Origin: CAYPEL01 sp036479985
GTDB lineage: Bacteria; Pseudomonadota; Gammaproteobacteria; DSM-19610
Direction of reading: 5' to 3'
Length of the DNA stretch: 64,000 bases
Assembly (NCBI GenBank): GCA_965224815.1
Contig: CBDDAF010000003.1
Coordinates: forward strand, 868,001 to 932,000
Shown: piece by piece, positions 1-8,159 of the stretch
Layout: every line of letters starts with the position of its first letter
How positions within the stretch are numbered: position 1 is the stretch's first letter
Made by a program: the position numbers and the translations under genes
Notes under the pieces: model-generated
Seen by the model: only the letters and a program-made list of their open reading frames with translations
What the model was told of the DNA's origin: nothing
Database searches by the model: none

Positions 1-728
1 TGCTCTTCAACAGTAATAAGACAACCAGTTTTATGTATTGAATCACTTAGCATCTGCTTATCAAATGGCCTTATACTATGGTATACCAGTACATCAGAGG
101 TAATGCCTGACAAATTGAGCTCTGAAGCTGCCCGCATAACTTCGCTAACTACTCCGCCAATTGAAACAATAGTAATATCAGAGCCACTTAGTATTTTTGT
201 TCCTTTCCCCACACATATCTGGAACTTTTCTGAGCTGCCTACTTCGTATGCAGATTTATCCAGTCTTAAATAACCCGGACCACTTTCATTCAATAAACCT
301 TGCACAATTTCCTTTGTATCCCACACACCCGATGGCGCATAAATTTTCATATTTGGAAGCACTCTCATAATTGAGATATCTTCAGTAGCATGATGGGACA
401 TACCTAATATCCCATAACTGAAGCCAGCTCCCATTCCAACAACTTTGACATCCAGATTGTGATAACAGATATCATTTCTAATCTGCTCAAGACATCTAAA
501 TGTAGGAAAATTACCAATTGAATATATGACAACCTTCCACCCTTCTAGCGCCATGCCTGATGCTATGGCAGCCATATTTTGCTCTGCAACACCTACATTT
601 AAGAATTGATCAGGGAATCTTTTTTCATACTCATCAAATACACCAAAACCTAAATCTGCTGTCATCAAACAAAACTTGGCATTGTTGCTAGCATATTCAA
701 TCAAACAGTCAACAAAAATGCCCCTCAT
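1..728 (-). CDS. Transketolase-like protein, C-terminal subunit (partial at window edge)
   Basis: The reverse strand reads an open frame from an ATG at 728 to the window edge, so the 3' end is missing. The translation begins MRGIFVDCLIEYASNNAK and continues with features of the transketolase pyrimidine-binding domain: the NVGVAEQNMAAIASGMAL stretch carries the Glu that activates the TPP aminopyrimidine ring, and GMSHHATEDISIMR follows. The last part enters the transketolase C-terminal domain. Its ATG overlaps the TGA of the upstream N-terminal subunit by 4 bases (ATGA), so the two are translationally coupled halves of a split transketolase. Within a polysaccharide locus such pairs probably make or extend an unusual sugar precursor rather than serving the pentose phosphate pathway; that role is inference. 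Confidence 0.85.
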   Translation of the reverse strand, partial: MRGIFVDCLIEYASNNAKFCLMTADLGFGVFDEYEKRFPDQFLNVGVAEQNMAAIASGMALEGWKVVIYSIGNFPTFRCLEQIRNDICYHNLDVKVVGMGAGFSYGILGMSHHATEDISIMRVLPNMKIYAPSGVWDTKEIVQGLLNESGPGYLRLDKSAYEVGSSEKFQICVGKGTKILSGSDITIVSIGGVVSEVMRAASELNLSGITSDVLVYHSIRPFDKQMLSDSIHKTGCLITVEE

Positions 729-1537
729 TCATCTCGCCCTAATATTTCCATCGCTCTTTTAAACTCATTACCTTGCGGTGAACGATAATGCCATAAAACA
801 GAATTTTCCATAAATTCCACTCCCTTACCCTTTGTCGTTTTTGCGAGAACACAAATAGGTTTATCTGAAGCCTCTTTAGCACTCATTATTTTTTTTATAA
901 GTTGCTCATGATCATGGCCACAAATTTCAATAACATCCCAACCAAATGCTTTCCACTTATCGGCAAACGGTTCTAAAGCAAGTGTATTTTGAGTAGTATC
1001 TATGCTTTGCAGTCCATTGTAGTCAATTATAGATATCATGTTATTTAGCTTATGATGACCTGCAAATAATGCAGCTTCCCATACCGACCCTTCGTCACAC
1101 TCTCCATCGCTAAGCAACGTAAATATATGATGATGCTGATTGGTTCGTTTAGCAGAATAAGCCATACCTGCTGCGATCGACAGGCCATGCCCTAGAGAAC
1201 CTGTTGACAACTCAACTCCTGGCACATTGACATGCGAAACATGCCCGGACAAGATGGAACCGTTGTCACAATAAGTAGTCAACACGCTTTCATCAAAAAA
1301 GCCCGATTCCGCTAATGCTGCATAGACTCCTGCACCAGCATGCCCCTTGCTTAGTATAAATCGATCGCGCTTTTCCCATTGCGGATTTTCTGCTTTAAAA
1401 TTAAGCACATGCCCATACAAAACAGCGAGGATATCAGCTATCGAAAGAACTGATGCTATATGTGATGACTTAGCATGATTTGTCATGCGCACAGCATGTT
1501 TACGTATCTTGAGCGCTAATTTTCTTGTGTCGGTCAT
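725..1537 (-). CDS. Transketolase-like protein, N-terminal (TPP-binding) subunit
   Basis: 270 residues, the size of the stand-alone transketolase N-terminal half. FILSKGHAGAGVYAALA holds the conserved His of the active site, LSTGSLGHGLSIAAGMA the second glycine/His-rich segment, and LLSDGECDEGSVWEAA followed by an Asn about 27 residues on is the TPP/Mg signature (GDG replaced by SDG, as is common in these split forms). It overlaps the C-terminal subunit by 4 bases. It lies at the downstream end of the visible minus-strand polysaccharide genes, 42 bases after a TylF-like methyltransferase. A role in synthesis of a modified sugar is inferred from neighbours; the substrate is unknown. Confidence 0.85.
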   Translation of the reverse strand: MTDTRKLALKIRKHAVRMTNHAKSSHIASVLSIADILAVLYGHVLNFKAENPQWEKRDRFILSKGHAGAGVYAALAESGFFDESVLTTYCDNGSILSGHVSHVNVPGVELSTGSLGHGLSIAAGMAYSAKRTNQHHHIFTLLSDGECDEGSVWEAALFAGHHKLNNMISIIDYNGLQSIDTTQNTLALEPFADKWKAFGWDVIEICGHDHEQLIKKIMSAKEASDKPICVLAKTTKGKGVEFMENSVLWHYRSPQGNEFKRAMEILGRDE

Positions 1538-1579
1538 ATTTATATGTGTAAGTTGTAGTTGCTATAAATTAATGGCTAG

Positions 1580-2338
1580 TCACTGCAAAACTGCGTAACC
1601 AATATATGGATCGAATGATTGCCGTTTAATCTCCAGCTTCTGCTTTGAAAAATACTCAAGCATTGCAAGTGTTTCTCCCGGCCACAAAGGATTATCTAAT
1701 TCATCGAATGCAATAATAGATCCTTTTGGCATCCTGGGCACAAAGTGTTCAAGTGCAACTTTTGTCGGTTCATATAAATCAAAATCAAGGAAAAGCAAGC
1801 TTACCAACAAGTGCGGATTATCATCAATAAACTTAGGAATTGTTTCAATTGCGTCACCCTTAACAAGGTTTACTTTTTCTACATGCCCAAGAAATCGTGT
1901 TGTATCATAAATACGAGCCAGTTCTGATAACTCATCATATGCATCAGCAAACAAATCTCCTTCATTGACATGCTGACTAGTTTTAGCACGATCCTCTTTT
2001 CCAATATTTGGGAAACCTGAAAAAGAATCAAACCCATAAACTTTACGCATTAAATTTACGGGCTCTAGTATTGCTGACAGTTTTGCCCATGTCATTAACC
2101 CAAACCCTTCATATACACCGCACTCAATTACCGAACCCTTAATTGGTAATACTTGTTTGAATATCTCGTACAGCGCAAGAAATCTTGTGAGATTCTGACG
2201 TTTTACATATTTTGGAAAACTCTCAAGCTTCTTTTCCCAATCAGCTGGATTACGTTTAAAACATTGCTCATTGAGACTTGATTCATCAGATTCTGCATTT
2301 GTACGTAATCCGCCAGAAACAGATACTTTTCTAGTCAT
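1580..2338 (-). CDS. TylF/MycF-like class I methyltransferase
   Basis: 252 residues. The segment SVIECGVYEGFGLMTWAK is the SAM-binding motif I of TylF (macrocin O-methyltransferase) type enzymes. KVYGFDSFSGFPNIGKED matches the family's FDSFEGFP-like motif, and LLFLDFDLYEPTKVALE with IIAFDELDNPLWPGE carries the acidic residues that bind metal in MycF. Such enzymes O-methylate sugars, consistent with the surrounding sugar-nucleotide genes. The length is normal for the family. It is separated by 24 bases from the upstream aminotransferase, so it probably shares an mRNA. The methylated position cannot be predicted. Confidence 0.8.
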   Translation of the reverse strand: MTRKVSVSGGLRTNAESDESSLNEQCFKRNPADWEKKLESFPKYVKRQNLTRFLALYEIFKQVLPIKGSVIECGVYEGFGLMTWAKLSAILEPVNLMRKVYGFDSFSGFPNIGKEDRAKTSQHVNEGDLFADAYDELSELARIYDTTRFLGHVEKVNLVKGDAIETIPKFIDDNPHLLVSLLFLDFDLYEPTKVALEHFVPRMPKGSIIAFDELDNPLWPGETLAMLEYFSKQKLEIKRQSFDPYIGYAVLQ

Positions 2339-2362
2339 AGCGATACACCAGAAATTATAATA

Positions 2363-3505
2363 TTACTCATAGAATTTTCGAATCGATTTGCATACATATT
2401 TAACGTCCATTTCAGAAAGGCTTGTATTCATCGGAAGCAGTAAATAATTTTTAACCATTGCATCAGCATAACTTACATCTTTAATAATCTTCTCTTCGAG
2501 ATGGTCGAACTGGTGCAATAACTCACCACCCCACTGTTTAATAGTATGCACACCTTTATCTCTGAGAAATTTAATAAGCGCATCTCGATTTGACGCCTCA
2601 ATCTCATAATTCTGAAATATATCGAAATTGTCGTTATCAAAAACGGGAGCAGGTGGTAATTTTATTTCACCTATATCTTTCAATTCTGAATTATATATAG
2701 ATGCAAGATTACGCCGCTTATCTATTTCTTGGTCATACCTAGTCAATTTTACCTTCAATATAGCCGCATGCAAATTATCCATGCGCGCGTTAAAGCCCCA
2801 ACATCTAACTGTGTCTTCTCCACGTCCATGGTCCCTAAGTAGTTTGACTGAGTTAGCGATCTCATCATTATTGGTAACGATTGCACCTGCATCTCCAAAT
2901 GCTCCTAGTGTTTTAGATGGATAAAAGCTGAATGCTCCCGCCACACCGAATGTGCCGGCAAATCTGTTATTGTGTTTGGCTCCCAATGCTTGACATGCAT
3001 CCTCAACAACCAAAAGATTATGCTGTTCAGCTATTCGCATAATATTGCTCATATCTGCAACACGGCCATTTAATTGTACAGGCATAATAACTTTGGTTTT
3101 TTCTGTGATTGCCTGCTCGATAGAACTTGGGGTAACAAGATGGTCGGGCCCACAATCCACAATTACAGGTGTCCCTCCTGCATGATGGATTGCACTTGCA
3201 GACGCCACAAATGTATGAGTAGGCACTATAACTTCATCGCCAGGCTCTAGATTGAGCGCCAGTAATGACATCAATAATGCCATCGTACCATCAGCAGTAC
3301 CAATAGCATGCTTAACACCCAGGTATCTCTGTAACTGCTCTTCAAAGTCTAATAGCTCTTGTTGCATAATATATGCACCACGCGACAAAACAGCTTCAAT
3401 AGTTTCAAGATATTTATCTTTGTGCTGCTGAAAGATATCAGGGTAATTAAAAAATGGAACAATCAATTCATGATCACTTTCATTGCACCTTTTTAATTCA
3501 CTCAT
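2363..3505 (-). CDS. DegT/DnrJ/EryC1/StrS family sugar aminotransferase
   Basis: 380 residues, full length for PLP-dependent nucleotide-sugar aminotransferases. Visible features are the substrate/phosphate loop around residues 70-75 (GTADGTMAL), the Asp that contacts the PLP ring in VVEDACQALGA (D169), and the Schiff-base lysine in SFYPSKTLGAFGDAGA (K198). Family members transfer an amino group to a keto-sugar nucleotide. The C-terminus has the usual HFxxL-like and LPM segments (LLLPMNTSLSE). Its start overlaps the stop of the upstream methyltransferase by 4 bases, indicating translational coupling. The product is probably an amino sugar that becomes part of the O-antigen or capsule. Confidence 0.9.
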   Translation of the reverse strand: MSELKRCNESDHELIVPFFNYPDIFQQHKDKYLETIEAVLSRGAYIMQQELLDFEEQLQRYLGVKHAIGTADGTMALLMSLLALNLEPGDEVIVPTHTFVASASAIHHAGGTPVIVDCGPDHLVTPSSIEQAITEKTKVIMPVQLNGRVADMSNIMRIAEQHNLLVVEDACQALGAKHNNRFAGTFGVAGAFSFYPSKTLGAFGDAGAIVTNNDEIANSVKLLRDHGRGEDTVRCWGFNARMDNLHAAILKVKLTRYDQEIDKRRNLASIYNSELKDIGEIKLPPAPVFDNDNFDIFQNYEIEASNRDALIKFLRDKGVHTIKQWGGELLHQFDHLEEKIIKDVSYADAMVKNYLLLPMNTSLSEMDVKYVCKSIRKFYE

Positions 3506-4272
3506 TTCTGTGCCTCACACAAAATAACCTTGAATTCACGATCAGGCTTATCAGGTGAAAGCAAATTTAGCTCCCCCACCCGAACCTCTTCTTCGGCTAA
3601 CTCTGAAGGCATTGTTTCAAGCCCTCCAAAAACCAAGCCCTTTAACCATTTTTTTGTTTCATTAGTTTTTGGCATTAAATTTAATTTCACTGCTGACCAC
3701 TTAATTGGCCGTGCTATTTTCTGCAAAATAGAAACGTCTTTTACATTAACATCGCCATAAAATTTACTTGTTAATGCCCTTTCACTCAATAGCTTGTTAA
3801 GCTCAATAACTCCATAATATGCAACACTATTCGGGCTTGGATTAAAATCATATAAATCTTTATTTGCAGTGACTATTAATAGCCTTCCATTATTTCTAAG
3901 AACACGAAAACACTCATCTATAAATCTATTTACGTCGGGAAAATAATATATTGACTCAAAGGCCAAGATCACATCAAAAGACTCATTTTTGACAGGAATA
4001 AGTTCTGAGCTGCACTGTAATACATCCACTCTATTTTTGTAATGTGATTTTAATGTATTGACCATCGGCCATGAATAGTCACTGGCTAAATAATAATTCG
4101 CGCATTTTGATATAAATCCCGCACCTTGACCTGTTCCGCAAGCGATTTCTAAAACATCATTATTTACACAGAATTGCCTTGCCCAGCCATAGCGGTAATA
4201 CATGCGACGGATCTGCTCACCAGAAACATCGTCACCTGCCAACTCAGTAATATGTAAATAATCTGTTCTCAT
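3502..4272 (-). CDS. SAM-dependent methyltransferase (Methyltransf_11 type)
   Basis: 256 residues. Motif I is VLEIACGTGQGAGFISK (residues about 40-56), followed by YLASDYSWPMV, the acidic motif II region, and DVILAFESIYYFPDVNRFIDECFRVLRNNGRLLI, the typical motif III/IV of Methyltransf_11 proteins. Substrate unknown; small molecule or sugar methylation is likely given the location. It is the first gene of the minus-strand run 1-4272, and the region to its right (4273-4443) separates it from a divergently transcribed gene, so a promoter for this run should lie there. Coupled by a 4-base overlap to the following aminotransferase. Confidence 0.8.
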   Translation of the reverse strand: MRTDYLHITELAGDDVSGEQIRRMYYRYGWARQFCVNNDVLEIACGTGQGAGFISKCANYYLASDYSWPMVNTLKSHYKNRVDVLQCSSELIPVKNESFDVILAFESIYYFPDVNRFIDECFRVLRNNGRLLIVTANKDLYDFNPSPNSVAYYGVIELNKLLSERALTSKFYGDVNVKDVSILQKIARPIKWSAVKLNLMPKTNETKKWLKGLVFGGLETMPSELAEEEVRVGELNLLSPDKPDREFKVILCEAQK

Positions 4273-4284
4273 ATAATCCCTATC

Positions 4285-4311
4285 TTGTGGTTAAACTTAA
4301 TCCGCTATAAT
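4285..4311 (+). promoter_or_regulatory. Possible sigma-70 promoter for the SGNH-like gene
   Basis: In the divergent intergenic region, a perfect TATAAT at 4306-4311 is preceded by TTGTGG at 4285-4290. The 15-base spacer is shorter than the preferred 17, so the -35 assignment is weak. It points toward the plus-strand gene. No other strong promoter is obvious in 4273-4443. Confidence 0.3.
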
Positions 4312-4443
4312 GTGAATTAAATATCTATACAGCTATTTTTGGATATAATCTAAGCCTGTATATTACTGCTCTGTTATTTTCAACAAATTAGGACTACCGC
4401 AATAAAAAATATATTTACAATTTTAATAATTACTGCTGCGGCC

Positions 4444-5514
4444 ATGTTTAGCCTTGAGTACGTATTGTCGCATATAGAACGCAATAATCAATCAAAGCCG
4501 AATGACCGGAGAGTGTTAGCTGACAGCTATCATAGCGCCAGTTGGGTAGACGAATATTATTCTGAGTTATGGGCTGGCGCAGTTAAATGGGAACCCTATA
4601 CCTATTGGAGATACAAGAGCCGAAAAGGGAATTTCATAAATATTAACAAGGAAGGATTACGCCTCACCACCCAAAATAATGATGGAATAACAAGCAATCA
4701 AATAAAACGTATTTTCATGTTTGGCGGCTCAACATTATTCGGAACAGGCGCAAGAGATTCTCATACAATTCCATCACTATTCTCTTCAGAGTTACATAAA
4801 AAAGGTGTATATGTTGAAGTTTTCAACTATGGACAAAGCGGATACGTAAGTACGCAAGAAGTTTTTGATCTAATAAAAGAACTTCAACGAGGGAATATCC
4901 CTGATGCCGTTATATTTTATGATGGGGTTAATGACGTCTATTCCGCTTACCAAAATCAACAGCCAGGACTTCCTCAGAATGAAGCCAACCGTAGAAAAGA
5001 ATTTAACTTGTCGAAAAATCTTCCTGCCGCATATGATAATTTTATATACAATTTAGCAAAGAGCTCACGGCTAGCATCTTTTCTTGCAAGGCTACTTAAT
5101 ATGAAGAATAAAAATACATCGTATGAGAGCGTTGCTCAACCTAATCTAGCATATGGAACTGCTGAAACATATTTCCATAATATTAGAGTCGTTAACGCAT
5201 TATCCCTTGAGTATAACTTTGAAGCAGTTTTTTATTGGCAACCCACAATATTTAATAAATCTAAACTAACCAAATATGAAAAATTAGAGTATGCCCGAGA
5301 GCTGTCTGTTAAATCTCTATTTGATGAAGTTTACAGAATCGTTTCAAAGAAAAATCATACAGATGGTTTCTACGACTTAAGCAACCTTTTTTATAATACT
5401 AACCCTCCAGTTTTTATAGATTTTTGCCATATCTCTGAAGATGGTAATTTAATAGTCGCTAAAGAAATGGCAATTAATTACATAGAAAGCTTATCAAATA
5501 AAAATTTGATATAA
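4444..5514 (+). CDS. SGNH/GDSL hydrolase-like membrane-anchored protein
   Basis: 356 residues from the first ATG. IFMFGGSTLFGTGARD carries the block I Ser context of SGNH hydrolases (GGST), VFNYGQSGYVSTQEV the block II Gly, VIFYDGVNDVY the block III Asn (GxND), and near the C-terminus FIDFCHISEDGN has an Asp and His spaced as in block V (DxxH). Proteins of this type occur in polysaccharide loci as sugar acyl-esterases or acyltransferase partners. The ATG used lies inside a hydrophobic stretch: the frame is open upstream to 4354 and codons 4387-4443 encode IRTTAIKNIFTILIITAAA, which together with the next residues would be an N-terminal membrane anchor. The real start may therefore be a rare codon at 4387 (ATT) or 4402 (ATA, 8 bases after AGGA). 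Only plus-strand gene in the island. Confidence 0.7.
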   Translation: MFSLEYVLSHIERNNQSKPNDRRVLADSYHSASWVDEYYSELWAGAVKWEPYTYWRYKSRKGNFININKEGLRLTTQNNDGITSNQIKRIFMFGGSTLFGTGARDSHTIPSLFSSELHKKGVYVEVFNYGQSGYVSTQEVFDLIKELQRGNIPDAVIFYDGVNDVYSAYQNQQPGLPQNEANRRKEFNLSKNLPAAYDNFIYNLAKSSRLASFLARLLNMKNKNTSYESVAQPNLAYGTAETYFHNIRVVNALSLEYNFEAVFYWQPTIFNKSKLTKYEKLEYARELSVKSLFDEVYRIVSKKNHTDGFYDLSNLFYNTNPPVFIDFCHISEDGNLIVAKEMAINYIESLSNKNLI

Positions 5515-5573
5515 TACAGCTCATCAACCACTTTCCATGGCATCATACCTTTAACAAAAATAATTTGACATGC

Positions 5574-6779
5574 CTAGGCAGCAGTGCTTTGTGAATAGCA
5601 TCGCCTGGATAGAACAAGCCCAAGCGAAAAAATAATTAGCGCCAAATAATGAAAACTAAAAAACTTAAAATCCAAAAATCCTCTAGAAAAGCAGTATATA
5701 AGTAGAGTATGTCCTAGAGTTTCCAAAAATTTATCGGAATAGCCCGGATTATAATGTTGATGATTAGCCTTACTTAGAATAATTGTCAACCCTAAATAGA
5801 ATGACACAACGCCAAATACACCCCAAGAATATAATTGCTCTAAATAAATATTATGAGGCATTATAAAAGGCACACCTGATGGGTGCATTATTCCACTGGA
5901 ATATTTAAATGTATTAATTCCATACCCAAACCAGGGATGCATAGACACCAAAGAAAGCGTATCACCATAAATTCCCTGACGTGATAATAACGTACCTTTT
6001 ATACGTGCAGGTAATCCACAATCTCCTACGCATAAGAATATAAAATATATATAGGCCATCACACAGATGAATATTACTAAATACCAAACCCGTCTTAATT
6101 TCGAACCCAAAAATAGATACCCAATGCATAATATTATTGAAATATAATTACTTTTTGAAAACGTAGCGGCAATAACTACAAACATACATATAATTGCAAC
6201 AATCAGCTTCTTCTCTCTGCATGCCTTTGATACATACAGACACAGAAGTACTAATAGGCATATTGAAGCAAGATTGGCAAACTCGTGTAGATTACCGATA
6301 TTACTTAGAAGAAGAGAATTGTGCCGAAGTAGCATTCCGTCCGACTGAAAACTTAGAACAATAAATATTATAAAGATTGTTGCTGCTAAAATTACCTGGC
6401 AATAAACAGCAGATTTTATAATTTGATCACCGGTTGAATTCCGGGAAATAACAACTATTGAATAAAATAGAGCAATCGCTCGAACCGCATCATACAAACC
6501 AATCAATGATTTATCTGGAAGGGATGATATTAGTGTTCCTATCAGGTAGGGCGCCACAAAAAGAATCCAACCAATAATAGACGCTATATACGCACCAATA
6601 AATTTTTCATGGTAGAGATAAATCGTAACTATCAGCGTTAATAACGCTATTAAACTTGAACCCATAAGGCTAGGAACAGACAATGAAGCAAGTAAATACC
6701 AGAATAATGCAAGCAAAATCCACGATTTAATATCATTATGTTTTTGCTTATTTGCTAATATTGTTTGCACTAATAACAT
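5574..6779 (-). CDS. O-antigen polymerase/ligase-like membrane protein (Wzy/WaaL family)
   Basis: 401 residues, almost entirely hydrophobic with about ten membrane segments and a short C-terminal tail. The Wzy_C-type signature is visible late in the protein: SRQGIYGDTLSLVSMHPWFGYG, then a periplasmic loop ending in MPHNIYLEQLYSWGVFGVV. The P-H-N motif is conserved in O-antigen ligases and polymerases. It either polymerises repeat units on undecaprenyl diphosphate or transfers the finished chain to lipid A-core at the periplasmic face. A second protein with the same signature lies at 8160-9746, so one may be Wzy and the other WaaL or a protein-targeting ligase; sequence alone does not decide. 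Confidence 0.8.
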   Translation of the reverse strand: MLLVQTILANKQKHNDIKSWILLALFWYLLASLSVPSLMGSSLIALLTLIVTIYLYHEKFIGAYIASIIGWILFVAPYLIGTLISSLPDKSLIGLYDAVRAIALFYSIVVISRNSTGDQIIKSAVYCQVILAATIFIIFIVLSFQSDGMLLRHNSLLLSNIGNLHEFANLASICLLVLLCLYVSKACREKKLIVAIICMFVVIAATFSKSNYISIILCIGYLFLGSKLRRVWYLVIFICVMAYIYFIFLCVGDCGLPARIKGTLLSRQGIYGDTLSLVSMHPWFGYGINTFKYSSGIMHPSGVPFIMPHNIYLEQLYSWGVFGVVSFYLGLTIILSKANHQHYNPGYSDKFLETLGHTLLIYCFSRGFLDFKFFSFHYLALIIFSLGLVLSRRCYSQSTAA

Positions 6780-6812
6780 TGAGACTAGTAGACGTATATA
6801 CCTAATTCCAGA

Positions 6813-8069
6813 TTAGTCAAAATCTTTTACTACGCTCTCCAGATAACCAACCATTTCTGGATATATTTTTTCTGCTCTGAAGAACTTCTTATATGCTGAA
6901 TAAGCATTTCTGGAAAGCTCTGCAACATATTTTGGATTAGACCTTAGCGATTCCAGAATATCTACTAATCCTGATATATCACCATTCTCATAAGTAATAC
7001 CACACTGATTTATCGAAAGAACCTCCTCAAGATAACCATGCACACTAGAAAGCACAGGAAGTCCAGCAGAAAGATATTCCAGCGGCTTGTTAGGCAAGTT
7101 GCCGGTAAATCCAACACCACTTATATATGGCGCCAGCCCTAACGAAGATAATTGCATTAATGCCAATATCTGAGGCCGTCCCAACCAACCAGGAAAATCT
7201 ACGTTCCCCTGATTACAGGTATTGCTTTTATATTCTTCATATCGATCACCTGCCCCACAAAATACAAAATGGTACCTATTATTTTCTACACGTTTTGCGG
7301 CCTGTATTACCGTATCAAGATCAAAGAATCTACCAACCGCACCAAAAAAACAGATAACAAAAATTTCATCACTTTGACTAATCCCCCTCCCACTCCAATA
7401 AGAAAAAGCTTTCTCCATTTCTTCATTCTGCGGCTGGACCTCAGAATATCCAAAAGGAAAGACCCTATCCATTTCACCTTTCCGTCTACCAGCATTATTA
7501 ACGCCCCATTCAACGAATGCGGGCGAATTTCCAACAATTGCAGTTGCACTACGACAGGCTTGCATTGTCCTTCGCTGCATCGGCACAAGCATAAGTTTCG
7601 CAATCTGTTTGAATAATTGAGGAACCTGATCAAGAAATACATCAGGCCACAAATCACGAATATCCAAGATAACAGGGATATCATATCGCTCACCATACTT
7701 CACCGCATTATTACTGAGCTCTAAGGTAGGTAAAGAACAAACAATAATATCTGGCTTATCCTGATATTTGCTTGCCTTTATAAAAAACTTGGCTGCAATA
7801 CGCTTATGATTGAGGATTCTATCGAATGATATGTTTTTACTATAGGACCTAGCGTGAATTAAGATCATCTTATAATGTTCTTCTATTTGAATCTCCTTAT
7901 CGAATTCAAAGCGCTGTTTCTTATTTGAATGATCAAAAGTTGAGGTCCACCATATCACCTCATGACCTAAATCGACTAACGTTCTGGCGAGAAGCCCCGT
8001 CCTCATTAAGCGTGGATTATTATCAACAACAGGCAGAGGCTCCCCAATGGTTATAAGCCAGACGTTCAT
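6813..8069 (-). CDS. Glycosyltransferase, GT4 family (GT-B fold)
   Basis: 418 residues. The N-terminal Rossmann half begins MNVWLITIGEPLPVV and includes ARTLVDLGHEVIWWTS. The C-terminal half has VICFFGAVGRFFDLDTVIQAA, a nucleotide-sugar-binding loop, and GLAPYISGVGFTGNLPNKPLEYLSAGLPVL, which matches the E-x7-E/PNKxxEYLAxG motif of GT4 WbuB-like transferases. Acts on the cytoplasmic face, adding a sugar to a lipid-linked repeat unit. It sits between the two Wzy/WaaL-like genes and is separated from the next gene by 33 bases, suggesting one transcript. Donor and linkage are unknown. Confidence 0.85.
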   Translation of the reverse strand: MNVWLITIGEPLPVVDNNPRLMRTGLLARTLVDLGHEVIWWTSTFDHSNKKQRFEFDKEIQIEEHYKMILIHARSYSKNISFDRILNHKRIAAKFFIKASKYQDKPDIIVCSLPTLELSNNAVKYGERYDIPVILDIRDLWPDVFLDQVPQLFKQIAKLMLVPMQRRTMQACRSATAIVGNSPAFVEWGVNNAGRRKGEMDRVFPFGYSEVQPQNEEMEKAFSYWSGRGISQSDEIFVICFFGAVGRFFDLDTVIQAAKRVENNRYHFVFCGAGDRYEEYKSNTCNQGNVDFPGWLGRPQILALMQLSSLGLAPYISGVGFTGNLPNKPLEYLSAGLPVLSSVHGYLEEVLSINQCGITYENGDISGLVDILESLRSNPKYVAELSRNAYSAYKKFFRAEKIYPEMVGYLESVVKDFD

Positions 8070-8159
8070 CTAAAATAATAATTCATTCAGCTTCATTCAA
8101 CAGTCAAGTCTAATGAACATATTATTGACGACAAGAATACAAATATTATCCATATTAAC

